Assembly: GCF_014490665.1 (NCBI RefSeq)
Contig: NZ_CP061038.1
Location: 4,238,501-4,302,500, forward strand
Source: Sphingomonas alpina
GTDB taxonomy: Bacteria; Pseudomonadota; Alphaproteobacteria; Sphingomonadales; Sphingomonadaceae
Reading direction: 5' to 3'
DNA: 64,000 bases
This document shows positions 42,434-51,188 of this stretch, piece after piece. A program made the translations under genes and the position numbers. The notes below the pieces were generated by a model. The model saw only the letters and a list, made by a program, of their open reading frames with translations, had not been told where the DNA came from and searched no databases. Each line of letters opens with the position of its first letter. Within the stretch, counting starts at the first letter, position 1.

Positions 42434-44758
42434 TCAGTAATTGAACCGCACCGCGACCCCGAAATAGCGATCGACATCGCGCGGCAGGAGATAGCGATAG
42501 CTGCCGCCGGGACCGCCAGTGGTGATCAGCGACGCATAGCTCTTGTCGGTCAGGTTGCGGCCGATGAAGTTGACCCGCCACACGCCGTTCGGATCGACCA
42601 GCGCGATATTGGCGTCGACCAGGGCATAGCCGTCGATGGTGATCGCGCGGCGCACCGCAAGATCGCCCGGAGTTACGCCCGCCTGCAGCGACGACACCTG
42701 GTCGCTGGTCAGCGAGATGTTGCTGCCGATTTCGACATTGGCGAAACCGCCGGTCTCGATCTTCCAGGTCGCGCCGATATTGCCCTTCCAGGTCGGCGCG
42801 AGCGGCAGCTGTTCGCCACGCCGGTCGGTCGCGGTCGCAGGTGAGCCGGCCGGGATGTTGAACTTGTCGATCTGCGCGTCGGTATAGGCGATGCCGGCGT
42901 TGATGGTGAAGTTGCGTACCGGCCGGATCACCGATTCGATCTCCACACCCTTGGTCGACACCGAGCCCGCGTCGGTCAACTGAGTGACGACCGATCCGTT
43001 CAGATTGACGAAGCTGTTGGCCTGGAAATGGTCGTATTTGGCGTAGAAGACCGCGGTGTTGAGTGTGAAGCTGCCATCGGCTGTCTTGAACTTGGTGCCG
43101 AATTCATAAGCGTTCGATGTCTCCGCCGCGATCGGCGCGAGCTGGTTGTCGTTCTGGTTGAAGAAGACGTTGAACGCCGGGCCCTTATAACCCTGGCTGA
43201 ATGTCGCATACGCCATCAGCCCGTCGGTCACATCGGCCTGAACGCCGAGCTTGCCAGAGAAATCGCTCTGACTGGTCTTCAGATGATAATTTGCCGCCGC
43301 CCCGACCAAGCCGGGACCGGCGCCGGTCGCAGCCGCGCGGACATTGAAGGCACTGATATTGTCATGGGTGAAGCGCCCGCCCGCGATCAGCCGCAACCAG
43401 TCGGTCGCGCGGAAGGTGATATTGCCATACGCCGCGACATTCTCGATCGTCGACCCGAAATTGCCGACCGCGCTCGGAAAGGTCAGCGTCGAGGAGCCGA
43501 CCGCGCAAGGAAAGAGTCCTGAAACCGGCGGCAGGGTGGTCGCCGAGCAGACGATATCGTCACGCTCGAAGGTCCGCTCCTGCTTCGCTTTGTAGTAGAA
43601 TCCGCCCAGAACATATTCGACGGTCTGATTGCCGGGCGACGCGAGGCGGACTTCCTGAGTGAAGGTGGTCGATGGTTGCGGCCCGAAATCGTCGAGCTGG
43701 TTGCCGCCGGTGGCCGTGTAGACCCGATCGATAAAGTCGCCGTCTCGAATACCGAAATTCTTGTAATCGCGGTACGCGGTGATTGAGGTCAGCGTGCCAG
43801 CCGATCCCACATCGAGATCGGCCTGGAGCGAACCACCCCAGCTTGTCTCGCGCGTCTTAGTCAACGTGTTCTGACGGATTTCGCGCGTTTCGTCGCCGGC
43901 CAACTTGATGCCACTCAGCGATCCGGCCAGGCCGTTATTGACCGGCACCGTACCGATGACCTCGGCGCAGCAATCGGCATTGGTCCGGCGCCAGTCCCCG
44001 ATCAGCGTGAAGGTCAATGCGTCGGTCGCCTCGGCAACGATCATGCCGCGCACGCCGTAGCGCTCATAACCATTGACGGTGCGGTTCAGCGTGACGTTGC
44101 GCACCGTGCCGTCGAAATTGGCATAGGTTCCGGTGAACCGGCTGCTGATCCCGTTCCCGAGCGGAATGTCGATCGCCGCCTTGAGTTTGTATTCGCTGTC
44201 CGTGGTCGCCTGACCCTCGACATAGCCACCGAATTTATCGCCCGGCTTGCGCGTGACGATGTTGACCACGCCGGCCGATGAATTCTTGCCGAACAATGTG
44301 CCCTGCGGCCCGCGCAGCACTTCGATCCGCTCTACATCGTACAAATCGCCGAACGCTTCGCCGGAGCGCGCATAGGTGACGCCATCGACGACGAAGCCGA
44401 CACTCGGTTCGGCCGCGATCGAGAAGTTGATCGTGCCGACGCCGCGCAGGAACAGCGACGAATCGATCGTCGTCGCGCTTTCCTTGAAATTGAGGCTGGG
44501 GACGAGCTGTTGCAGCGACTGGACGTTGACGCCGCCGCGTGCCTCGAACTGCTCGCCACTGACCACGCTGATCGCGGCGGGGACCTTTTGCAGATTCTCC
44601 GAACGCTTCTGCGCGGTGACGATGATATCGCCCGGATCGGCGATGTCGGTCGCCACAGCCTCTTCCGGGGTGGCGGGTGCGGCATCCTGCGCGAACGCGG
44701 GCGTCGCGGCGATCAGCGCGAACAACGCCGCGCCGGACAGATGGAAAGCTCGTTTCAT
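42434..44758 (-). CDS. TonB-dependent receptor of the sulfonate locus
   Basis: 774 residues. The signal peptide ends AATPAFAQDA; the TonB-box region is DIIVTAQKRSENLQKVP. The plug has YDVERIEVLRGPQGTLFGKNS and VNIVTRKPGDKFGGY. The barrel ends in YFGVAVRFNY. It belongs to the large sphingomonad receptor class for organic substrates. As the second gene of the left arm, it would bring the sulfonated substrate or a glycoside across the outer membrane. Confidence 0.95.
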   Translation of the reverse strand: MKRAFHLSGAALFALIAATPAFAQDAAPATPEEAVATDIADPGDIIVTAQKRSENLQKVPAAISVVSGEQFEARGGVNVQSLQQLVPSLNFKESATTIDSSLFLRGVGTINFSIAAEPSVGFVVDGVTYARSGEAFGDLYDVERIEVLRGPQGTLFGKNSSAGVVNIVTRKPGDKFGGYVEGQATTDSEYKLKAAIDIPLGNGISSRFTGTYANFDGTVRNVTLNRTVNGYERYGVRGMIVAEATDALTFTLIGDWRRTNADCCAEVIGTVPVNNGLAGSLSGIKLAGDETREIRQNTLTKTRETSWGGSLQADLDVGSAGTLTSITAYRDYKNFGIRDGDFIDRVYTATGGNQLDDFGPQPSTTFTQEVRLASPGNQTVEYVLGGFYYKAKQERTFERDDIVCSATTLPPVSGLFPCAVGSSTLTFPSAVGNFGSTIENVAAYGNITFRATDWLRLIAGGRFTHDNISAFNVRAAATGAGPGLVGAAANYHLKTSQSDFSGKLGVQADVTDGLMAYATFSQGYKGPAFNVFFNQNDNQLAPIAAETSNAYEFGTKFKTADGSFTLNTAVFYAKYDHFQANSFVNLNGSVVTQLTDAGSVSTKGVEIESVIRPVRNFTINAGIAYTDAQIDKFNIPAGSPATATDRRGEQLPLAPTWKGNIGATWKIETGGFANVEIGSNISLTSDQVSSLQAGVTPGDLAVRRAITIDGYALVDANIALVDPNGVWRVNFIGRNLTDKSYASLITTGGPGGSYRYLLPRDVDRYFGVAVRFNY

Positions 44759-44793
44759 AAATCCTCCCTCAAATTCCCATTCAATTGATGGAT

Positions 44794-44821
44794 ATTATAT
44801 TTATTGGCCCCGATCTGACAG
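44794..44821 (-). promoter_or_regulatory. Promoter for the TonB receptor gene
   Basis: On the minus strand: CTGTCA, 16 bp, then a perfect TATAAT. It lies about 35 bp before the receptor ATG and after the Gfo/Idh/MocA stop, so the receptor may be transcribed separately. A near-palindrome around CAATTG (44777-44791) sits between promoter and start and could be an operator. Confidence 0.55.
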
Positions 44822-44858
44822 CGTAATCAGACTAGGCGGTCGTAAAGTTCGGCTTTGG

Positions 44859-45947
44859 TCAGACTCCCAATTCGGCCATTTCCACCACGCGGTGCTCGCG
44901 CGCGCTGATTTCCGCCGCCGCGCCGATCGCGACCGCCATCATCCCGTCATGCGCGGTGACTTCGACCGGGCCGGCGCCGCGCACCGCGGCGTTGAATTTC
45001 TGATGTTCGTAAAAGGTCGATCCGTGATGACTGCCGGCGTTCAACGCGGCCGCGTCGACATCGACCAGACGACGTTCGACCGCCTTGGGATTCATGAAAC
45101 CGACGCGCGGCGAATAGACGATCGCGCCTTCGGGAATCAGCACCTCGAGCCGCGCCTGGTCGCCAACCGCCGCGATCTCCTCCTGATTTTCCGCGCCATC
45201 GGCGAACATCGACAAATCGAGCATCGCACGCACGCCATTGTCGAAATCGACCGTCGTGTAACTGTTGTCGATGATGTCGGGACGCTCCCCGGCATAATCC
45301 TCATCGAGATGGTTCACGTCCATCGCACCCGAGCAATAGACGCGCACCGCTTCTGCGCCGGTGATCAACCGCATCAGATCGAAGAAATGGCAGCATTTCT
45401 CGACCATCGTGCCGCCAGTGTTGCGGCTGAAACGGTTCCAGTCGCCAACCTTGGGCAGGAAGGGAAAGCGATGCTCGCGGATCGACAGCATCTGCAAGCG
45501 GCCGATGCGCCCGGCCTTCACCTCGGCGATGAACTCTGCGGCCGGCGGCATGAAGCGATATTCCATCGCCGTCCAGAACACCTTGTCGCTCTGTGCCGCG
45601 CGATCGACGATCCAGCGCGCATCCTCGATTCGAGTCGCGACGGGCTTTTCGCAGAGGATATGCAGGCCGGCATCGAACAGCGGGACCAGCACATCGCGGT
45701 GCGTATGATTGGGGCTGGCGACGATCACCGCGTCGCACAGGCCGCTCGCCGCAAGCCCCGCCGCGTCATCGAATACCGCGACGTCATCGGCGCGCTCCTT
45801 GAGCGCGGTCTTCGCCCAGCCGAGCGAGCTTCCAGTCGGATCGGCCAGCGCCGTCACGACCGCGCCGGGCGTGATCGCGAGGTTGTTGATGTGCTCGACG
45901 CCCATCATACCCGCGCCCACCAGACCATAACGCACTTGCTCTACCAC
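44859..45947 (-). CDS. Gfo/Idh/MocA-family NAD(P)-dependent protein
   Basis: 362 residues from GTG 45947. The Rossmann start is VRYGLVGAGMMGVEHINNL. ILCEKPVATRIEDARW carries the CEKP motif. DWNRFSRNTGGTMVEKCCHFFDLMRLI holds the region where these enzymes bind substrate. Most members are sugar dehydrogenases; some act as NAD-dependent glycosidases, including sulfoquinovosidases. With no GH31 sulfoquinovosidase visible, this is the best candidate to release the sulfosugar from its glycoside. That is inferred from neighbours. It starts 15 bp from the divergent aldo-keto reductase gene. Confidence 0.92.
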   Translation of the reverse strand: MVEQVRYGLVGAGMMGVEHINNLAITPGAVVTALADPTGSSLGWAKTALKERADDVAVFDDAAGLAASGLCDAVIVASPNHTHRDVLVPLFDAGLHILCEKPVATRIEDARWIVDRAAQSDKVFWTAMEYRFMPPAAEFIAEVKAGRIGRLQMLSIREHRFPFLPKVGDWNRFSRNTGGTMVEKCCHFFDLMRLITGAEAVRVYCSGAMDVNHLDEDYAGERPDIIDNSYTTVDFDNGVRAMLDLSMFADGAENQEEIAAVGDQARLEVLIPEGAIVYSPRVGFMNPKAVERRLVDVDAAALNAGSHHGSTFYEHQKFNAAVRGAGPVEVTAHDGMMAVAIGAAAEISAREHRVVEMAELGV

Positions 45948-45962
45948 GAGGATCGATCCTAT

Positions 45963-46880
45963 ATGACAACGATGTCTGAAATCATGCTTACACCCGATTC
46001 CCGCCCGCTCGGCAAGAGCGGATTGATGGTCAGCCCGATTGCCTGGGGGATGTGGCGCTTCGGCCACTCCACCGCACAGGAGGGGCGCGCGCTGATCGAC
46101 GCGGCATTTTCGGCCGGGGTCACGCTGTTCGACACCGCCGATATCTATGGCTTCAACGGTGCCGGCGGATTCGGAGATGCCGAATCGCTGCTGGGACAGA
46201 TCTTCGCTGACTCGCCCGGCTTGCGCGAGCGCATGGTGCTGGCGACCAAGGGCGGCATCACCCCGCCGGTGCCGTATAATTCGAGCGCCGCCTACCTCGC
46301 CGAGGCGCTCGACGCGTCGCTGAAGCGGCTGCGGGTCGAACAGGTCGATCTTTACCAGATCCACCGCCCCGATACTCTCGCGCACCCGCAGGAAGTGGCG
46401 CGCGCGCTGGAGGACATGGTCACTTCGGGCAAGGTCCGCGCGGTCGGCGTGTCCAATTATACCGTCGCGCAGACCACGGCACTGGCGAGCTTGCTGACCA
46501 TCCCGCTGGCCAGCCATCAGCCGGAATTTTCACCGCTCGAACTGGAGCCGATCACCGGCGGCCTGCTCGATCTGGCGATGGAGCGCGACATGGCGATCCT
46601 CGCCTGGTCGCCGCTTGGCGGCGGCCGGATCGGCGATCCGCAGGACGAGCGCAGTCGCGCAGTCGCCGCCGCGCTCGATATCGTCGCGGCCGAGGCGGGG
46701 GTCGACCGTGCGGCCGCTGCCTATAGCTGGGTGATGACGCATCCGGCGCGCGCGATCCCGATCGTCGGCACGCAGAATGCCGATCGTATCGCGATGATCG
46801 GGGACGCTTTCAAGCCGCGCTGGACGCGCAAGGCCTGGTACGACGTGCTGATCGCGTCACGGGGAGAAAGACTGCCATGA
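45963..46880 (+). CDS. Aldo-keto reductase (SmoB-like candidate)
   Basis: 305 residues from ATG 45963 (ATG 45972 possible). The catalytic tetrad is visible: D57 and Y62 in LFDTADIYGF, K96 in LATKGG, H134 in QIHRPD. The C-terminal IPIVGTQNADRI binds NADPH. It belongs to the group that includes YdhF. In the sulfo-SMO pathway, SmoB reduces the 6-oxo-glucose made by the monooxygenase to glucose with NADPH. Its direct coupling (ATGA) to the monooxygenase supports that role here. Confidence 0.93.
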   Translation: MTTMSEIMLTPDSRPLGKSGLMVSPIAWGMWRFGHSTAQEGRALIDAAFSAGVTLFDTADIYGFNGAGGFGDAESLLGQIFADSPGLRERMVLATKGGITPPVPYNSSAAYLAEALDASLKRLRVEQVDLYQIHRPDTLAHPQEVARALEDMVTSGKVRAVGVSNYTVAQTTALASLLTIPLASHQPEFSPLELEPITGGLLDLAMERDMAILAWSPLGGGRIGDPQDERSRAVAAALDIVAAEAGVDRAAAAYSWVMTHPARAIPIVGTQNADRIAMIGDAFKPRWTRKAWYDVLIASRGERLP

Positions 46881-47953
46881 CGACCGATACGACGCGCAGG
46901 GGCGCGTGCGAGATCAGCTGGTTCTCGGCCCTGTGCGACGATGATTATGAATTTCTCGGCGTGCCCGATGCGAAGCTCAGATCGAGCTGGGAACATTGTC
47001 GTGACATCGTGGCGCAGGCCGAGACCGGCGGGTTCGACAATATCCTGCTGCCATCGGGCTATGCGCTCGGCATCGACACCACGGCCTTCGCCGCCGCGAT
47101 CGCCACCGCGACCAGTCGGATCAATTTGCTGATGGCGGTGCGTATCGGCGAGACCTGGCCGCCGCAGCTGGCGCGCCAGATCGCCACGATCGACCGCATG
47201 TCGGGCGGCAGGTTGAAGGTGAATATCATCTCCTCCGACATGCCCGGCGAGACAATGCCCTCGGCACCGCGCTATGCCCGCACGGTCGAGGCGATGCAGA
47301 TCCTGAAGACCCTGCTCAATGGCGACCCGCTCGACCATGACGGCGAATTCTGGAAACTGAAGCTCGCGCCGCCGAGCATCGGCACCGTATCGGGCAAGGC
47401 GCCCCTGCTCTATTTCGGCGGCCTGTCCGAGGATGCGCGCGAAGCAGCGGCGAAGGGCTGCGATGTATTCCTGATGTGGCCCGACAAGCAGGAAAATGTC
47501 GCCGCGATCATCGCCGACATGAAGGCGCGCGCGGCGAAACATGGCCGCACCCTGCGCTTCGGCTACCGCGCGCATGTCATCGTGCGCGAAACCGAGGCCG
47601 AGGCGCGCATTGCCGCCGAGCGGCTGTTGTCGAAACTCGATGCGGCGGAAGGGGCGGCGATCCGCGCCAAGTCGCTCGATTCGACTTCGACCGGTGTCGC
47701 CGCTCAGGCCGCTTTGCGCGAGAATGCCGCGGATGACGGCTATGCCGAGCCCAATTTGTGGACCGGCGTCGGCCGCGCCCGCTCCGGCTGCGGCGCCGCG
47801 ATCGTCGGCGATCCCGACCAGGTGCTGGCCAAGCTCAACGCCTATCGCGACATGGGCATTGAGGCATTCATCCTGTCGGGCTATCCCCATGCTGCCGAGG
47901 CGGACCTGTTCGCCCGGCATGTCCTGCCGCGGATCGATCACGCCCCTCTGTAG
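46877..47953 (+). CDS. SsuD-like LLM flavin-dependent sulfonate monooxygenase (SmoC-like candidate)
   Basis: 358 residues. Uses FMNH2 and O2 to oxidise the C-S carbon of a sulfonate, giving an aldehyde and sulfite. It aligns by eye with E. coli SsuD throughout: WPPQLARQIATIDRMSGGR, FGGLSEDAREAAAKGCDVFL, FGYRAHVIVRETE (R231, H233, matching SsuD R226 and H228), NLWTGVGRARSGCG (near SsuD R297) and SGYPHAAE (Y336, matching Y331). No SsuABC genes are present, and the neighbours point to a sugar sulfonate such as sulfoquinovose. Confidence 0.93.
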   Translation: MTTDTTRRGACEISWFSALCDDDYEFLGVPDAKLRSSWEHCRDIVAQAETGGFDNILLPSGYALGIDTTAFAAAIATATSRINLLMAVRIGETWPPQLARQIATIDRMSGGRLKVNIISSDMPGETMPSAPRYARTVEAMQILKTLLNGDPLDHDGEFWKLKLAPPSIGTVSGKAPLLYFGGLSEDAREAAAKGCDVFLMWPDKQENVAAIIADMKARAAKHGRTLRFGYRAHVIVRETEAEARIAAERLLSKLDAAEGAAIRAKSLDSTSTGVAAQAALRENAADDGYAEPNLWTGVGRARSGCGAAIVGDPDQVLAKLNAYRDMGIEAFILSGYPHAAEADLFARHVLPRIDHAPL

Positions 47954-47964
47954 AAGGTTTACCC

Positions 47965-48588
47965 ATGGCCGATGCCGCCGCCATTGACGTTCGGGCCGAT
48001 GCTCCTCTCGTCGTCGGAATCGGCGGGACGATCGGCGGTGTCTCCTCGACCGAACGCGCGCTGCGCATCGCGCTCGATGCGGCCGGACGCGAGGGAGGAT
48101 TCCGCACCCGCATGTTCGGCGGCGCCGACATGGCGCGGCTGCCGCTTTACGACCCGCGCGCCACGACCCGGACCCCGGACGAGATCGAGTTCGTCGAGAC
48201 GATCCGCCAGGCATCGGCATTGATCATCGCCAGCCCGGGCTATCACGGCAGCATTTCGGGCGTGGTCAAGAACGCGCTCGACTTGCTCGAGGAGACCGCG
48301 CGCGACGTGGACCGACCCTATCTCGCCGACATGCCGGTCGGGCTGATCGCCACCGCCTATGGCTGGCAAGCGACCGGCAGCACGATCGCGGCGCTGCGCT
48401 CGATCGTCCATGCGCTGCGCGGCTGGCCGACACCCTTTGCCGCCGCGATCAACAGCCAGCTGACCAAGTTCGACGAGGAAGGCGGCGCGAGCGAGCCCGC
48501 CGTGGTCGAGCAATTGTGCATGGTCGGCCGGCAGGTCGCTCGCTTCGCACCCCTGGCGAAGCAGATGTCGCTGCGGACCAATGGCTGA
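47965..48588 (+). CDS. NAD(P)H-dependent FMN reductase (SmoA/SsuE-like)
   Basis: 207 residues, flavodoxin-like fold: VVGIGGTIGGVSSTERALR (FMN phosphate loop) and IIASPGYHGSISGVVKNALDLL, the family signature. It supplies FMNH2 to the monooxygenase encoded 11 bp upstream. Two-component flavin systems of this kind are typical of sulfonate desulfonation. The 3' end overlaps the sulfite dehydrogenase gene by 8 bp. Confidence 0.93.
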   Translation: MADAAAIDVRADAPLVVGIGGTIGGVSSTERALRIALDAAGREGGFRTRMFGGADMARLPLYDPRATTRTPDEIEFVETIRQASALIIASPGYHGSISGVVKNALDLLEETARDVDRPYLADMPVGLIATAYGWQATGSTIAALRSIVHALRGWPTPFAAAINSQLTKFDEEGGASEPAVVEQLCMVGRQVARFAPLAKQMSLRTNG

Positions 48589-49807
48589 CCCCCTTGAAAG
48601 AATTTGGGATCGCCGCCGCGCGCTCGGATTGATCGGGCTCGGCGGCGCCGGCCTGGCGACCGCGCCGGTCTGGGCGCAAGCGCTCGCCGATCTCGGCATG
48701 CCCGGCGGCAATGGCGGCCGCCTGCTGACCACTGCCTTTCCCGGCAAGGGGAACATGATCCTGCAGCGCAGCCGCGCGCCCTTGCTCGAAACGCCGATGG
48801 ATGCGTTCGACGGCAATGTCTTCACACCCAATGACCGGTTCTTCGTGCGCTGGCATTATGACGATATTCCGACCTCGGTCGATGTCACGCGCTTTCGCCT
48901 GAAGATTGGCGGGGCAGTGCGCCAACCCATCGCCCTGTCGCTCACCGACCTGCTCAGCATGCCCCGGGTCGAGCTTGCCGCGATCAACCAATGTTCGGGC
49001 AATTCACGTGGCCATTTCATGCCCCGCGTGCCCGGTGCGCAGTGGAGCAATGGCGCGATCGGCAATGCCAGATGGACCGGTGTGCGATTGAAGGACGTGC
49101 TTGACCGCGCGGGTGTCGCACCGGGTGCGGTTGCAGTGCGGCTTGGCGGGCTCGACAGGCCGCCGCCCGGCGCGCCGGCCTTCGAGAAGTCGCTGGGGCT
49201 CGACCATGCACGCGATGGCGAGGTGATGATCGCCTTTCTGATGAACGGCGAACAATTGCCGATGCTCAATGGCTTCCCGCTGCGCCTCGTCGTACCCGGC
49301 TGGTATTCGACCTATTGGATCAAGGCGCTCGACCGGATCGAGGTGCTGGCCACGCCCGACACCGGGTATTGGATGGACAAGGCCTACCGCATTCCGACTG
49401 CACCGCGCGCCAATGTCGCGCCCGGCGCGAAGGATTTTCCGACCGTGCCGATCAACCGCATGGTCCCGCGCGCCTTCGTCACCAACATGGCGGATGGGGC
49501 GAGCGTGATGGCGCATTCGCCCTTCTTCGTACGCGGCCTGGCGATGGGCGGCGCCTCCGGTGTCGCACGAGTCGATCTGTCGATGGACGGCGGGGCGAGC
49601 TGGCATGCGGCGCCACTCGGCACCGACGAAGGCAAGTACAGTTTCCGGCTGTGGAACGCGACGATCCCGGCGCTGAAGCCCGGCGGCTATCGGCTGGCGG
49701 TGCGCTGCACCAACAGCAAGGGCGAGACGCAGGTCGCCGATCCGATCTGGAACCCGAGCGGCTTCATGCGCAGCGCGATCGAATCGATTGCGGTCAGGGT
49801 CGCCTGA
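48581..49807 (+). CDS. sorA: Sulfite dehydrogenase, molybdenum subunit (SorA-like)
   Basis: 408 residues. Twin-arginine-like signal (DRRRALGLIGLGGAGLATAP, ending near WAQA) suggests Tat export. The molybdopterin-binding domain has NQCSGNSRGHF with Cys138 as the Mo ligand, then GAQWSNGAIGNARWTGVRL. A C-terminal dimerisation domain (VARVDLSMDGGASWHAAPL) follows. It oxidises sulfite to sulfate in the periplasm. Its position after the monooxygenase fits removal of toxic sulfite. Confidence 0.92.
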   Translation: MADPLERIWDRRRALGLIGLGGAGLATAPVWAQALADLGMPGGNGGRLLTTAFPGKGNMILQRSRAPLLETPMDAFDGNVFTPNDRFFVRWHYDDIPTSVDVTRFRLKIGGAVRQPIALSLTDLLSMPRVELAAINQCSGNSRGHFMPRVPGAQWSNGAIGNARWTGVRLKDVLDRAGVAPGAVAVRLGGLDRPPPGAPAFEKSLGLDHARDGEVMIAFLMNGEQLPMLNGFPLRLVVPGWYSTYWIKALDRIEVLATPDTGYWMDKAYRIPTAPRANVAPGAKDFPTVPINRMVPRAFVTNMADGASVMAHSPFFVRGLAMGGASGVARVDLSMDGGASWHAAPLGTDEGKYSFRLWNATIPALKPGGYRLAVRCTNSKGETQVADPIWNPSGFMRSAIESIAVRVA

Positions 49808-50223
49808 TGCGATCGGTCGGCTTCAAGGTCGCAATGGCTTCACTGTTCGCCTTCGCAGTGCTCGCCGTGGCATGGAATTTCCTGATCGCCCGGGTCGATC
49901 CGACTGCTGCGCCGGCAGCGGTGGCCAAAGGGCCGTCGGTCTCGGCCGGCGGCGTCGCGCTCACCTCGGCGGCGATCGCCCTCCCCGATGCGACGGCAAC
50001 CCTGCCTGACGGTCCGGCGGGCGAACTGGTCACGCAGCATTGCACCGCGTGCCATTCGGTCGAGATGATCACCACCCAGCCGCATCTGGCGCCGGAGAAA
50101 TGGCAAGCGACGGTCGAGAAGATGCGCGCGGTCTACAAGGCGCCGATCGCGCCCGGCGACGATCCGGCACTGGTCGCGGCCCTGGTCTCCTTCCAGCAGC
50201 CCGCCAGAGTCGCCGACAAATGA
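49807..50223 (+). CDS. sorB: Cytochrome c subunit (SorB-like)
   Basis: 138 residues. One N-terminal membrane/signal segment (FKVAMASLFAFAVLAVAWNFL) and a single c-type heme site CTACH at residues 79-83. The start ATG shares one base with the sorA stop (TGATG), so they are tightly coupled. It should take electrons from SorA to the respiratory chain. No clear distal Met was identified by eye. Confidence 0.9.
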   Translation: MRSVGFKVAMASLFAFAVLAVAWNFLIARVDPTAAPAAVAKGPSVSAGGVALTSAAIALPDATATLPDGPAGELVTQHCTACHSVEMITTQPHLAPEKWQATVEKMRAVYKAPIAPGDDPALVAALVSFQQPARVADK

Positions 50224-50672
50224 CGATTCGCTGGCCGGACGGTTTCGCACCGGCCGACAGCCCGGTCCATATCGTCAACCGCATCGAGACCCCGACTGAC
50301 CCGCAGATCGTCTGGCGGCGCCTGATCCGCGCCGCCGACTGGCCGCTCATCTATGCCAATGCCAGCAAGGTGAAGATCGAGGGCGGCGGCGCCGACCTGT
50401 TCGCGGGCGCGCATTTTACCTGGAACACGTTCGGCGTCGCGCTCAAGACGCGGGTGACCGAGTTCGAACCCGAGACACGCATCGCCTGGATCGCCGAATC
50501 GACCGGCGTCCGCGCCTATCATGCCTGGCTGATCACCCCGTCCGACGGCGGCGGCTGCACCGTCCTGACCGAGGAAACCCAGCACGGCCTCATCGCCCGC
50601 GCCGGCCGCCTGCTCTTCCCCCGCCGAATGGAACATTGGCACCAGAAATGGCTCGAAGCGCTCAGCGCTTGA
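50220..50672 (+). CDS. SRPBCC-family protein of unknown role
   Basis: 150 residues, START/SRPBCC fold: VHIVNRIETPTDPQIVWRRL, WPLIYANASKVKIEGGGADL, and TVLTEETQHGLIARAGRLLF. The family binds hydrophobic ligands. The start overlaps the cytochrome stop as ATGA, so it belongs to the right arm. Its task is unknown; handling of a lipophilic glycolipid or its product is only a guess. The 3' end overlaps the convergent YbjN-like gene by 11 bp. Confidence 0.88.
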   Translation: MTIRWPDGFAPADSPVHIVNRIETPTDPQIVWRRLIRAADWPLIYANASKVKIEGGGADLFAGAHFTWNTFGVALKTRVTEFEPETRIAWIAESTGVRAYHAWLITPSDGGGCTVLTEETQHGLIARAGRLLFPRRMEHWHQKWLEALSA

Positions 50673-51159
50673 GCGGCGGTTTTACGGTCGTGGTGAGTCT
50701 ATCGGTCTTCGCCTGCCAGGCGAGATGGCGGCTCGATTGCTCGACCAGGTCGATCCAGTTGCGCAGCGTGGCCCTGGATGCGCCAGTCATGACGCCTCCG
50801 GCCGAATAGGTCAGCAACCCCATGTCGTTGACCCAGACCTTGATCAGATCATGATCGACATTCATCCGGGCCACCCAGTCGGCCGGCGGCTTCTCCACAT
50901 CGTCGAACGCCCCGACCAGCACGACATACGAACACCTCGATCCCGCGGTGCATCCGCCGAGGATGATGCTGAGCGTGTCGCCACGATCGAGCTGAATCCT
51001 GGTCGTCGCGGTTTCGCCGTTGATCTCGAACTTGCCGGGCGCATAGCCCATGTCACGCAATTGCTGTTCGAATATCCCGGAGTCGCTTGCATCGATCGGT
51101 GCCTCGGACGGTGCGGGCGCGCCAAGCAAGGCGAGCGCGAGAATCATGGGATGAGCCAC
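50662..51159 (-). CDS. YbjN-domain secreted protein
   Basis: 165 residues from GTG 51159 with AAGGAAT upstream; ATG 51147 is possible. The N-terminus is hydrophobic (PMILALALLGAPAPS), probably a signal peptide. FEQQLRDMGYAPGKFEINGE and the following sheet/helix pattern resemble YbjN-type proteins (a type III chaperone-like fold). No catalytic motif. It may be a periplasmic sensor-like protein; not obviously part of the sulfonate genes. Confidence 0.75.
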   Translation of the reverse strand: MAHPMILALALLGAPAPSEAPIDASDSGIFEQQLRDMGYAPGKFEINGETATTRIQLDRGDTLSIILGGCTAGSRCSYVVLVGAFDDVEKPPADWVARMNVDHDLIKVWVNDMGLLTYSAGGVMTGASRATLRNWIDLVEQSSRHLAWQAKTDRLTTTVKPPLKR

Positions 51160-51188
51160 CGGCTATTCCTTTCCGACCGGGTGAAGTC

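Noticed and set aside
44376..46880. An 834-codon open frame on the plus strand running from inside the TonB receptor gene through the Gfo/Idh/MocA gene
   Set aside because: Only the last 305 codons (from 45963) match a protein family. The rest is antisense to two clear genes and kept open by high GC.
46877..47953. Alkanesulfonate use for sulfur supply only (ssuD)
   Set aside because: No SsuABC transporter, and linkage to a sulfite dehydrogenase and aldo-keto reductase fits carbon use with sulfite disposal better. Not fully excluded.
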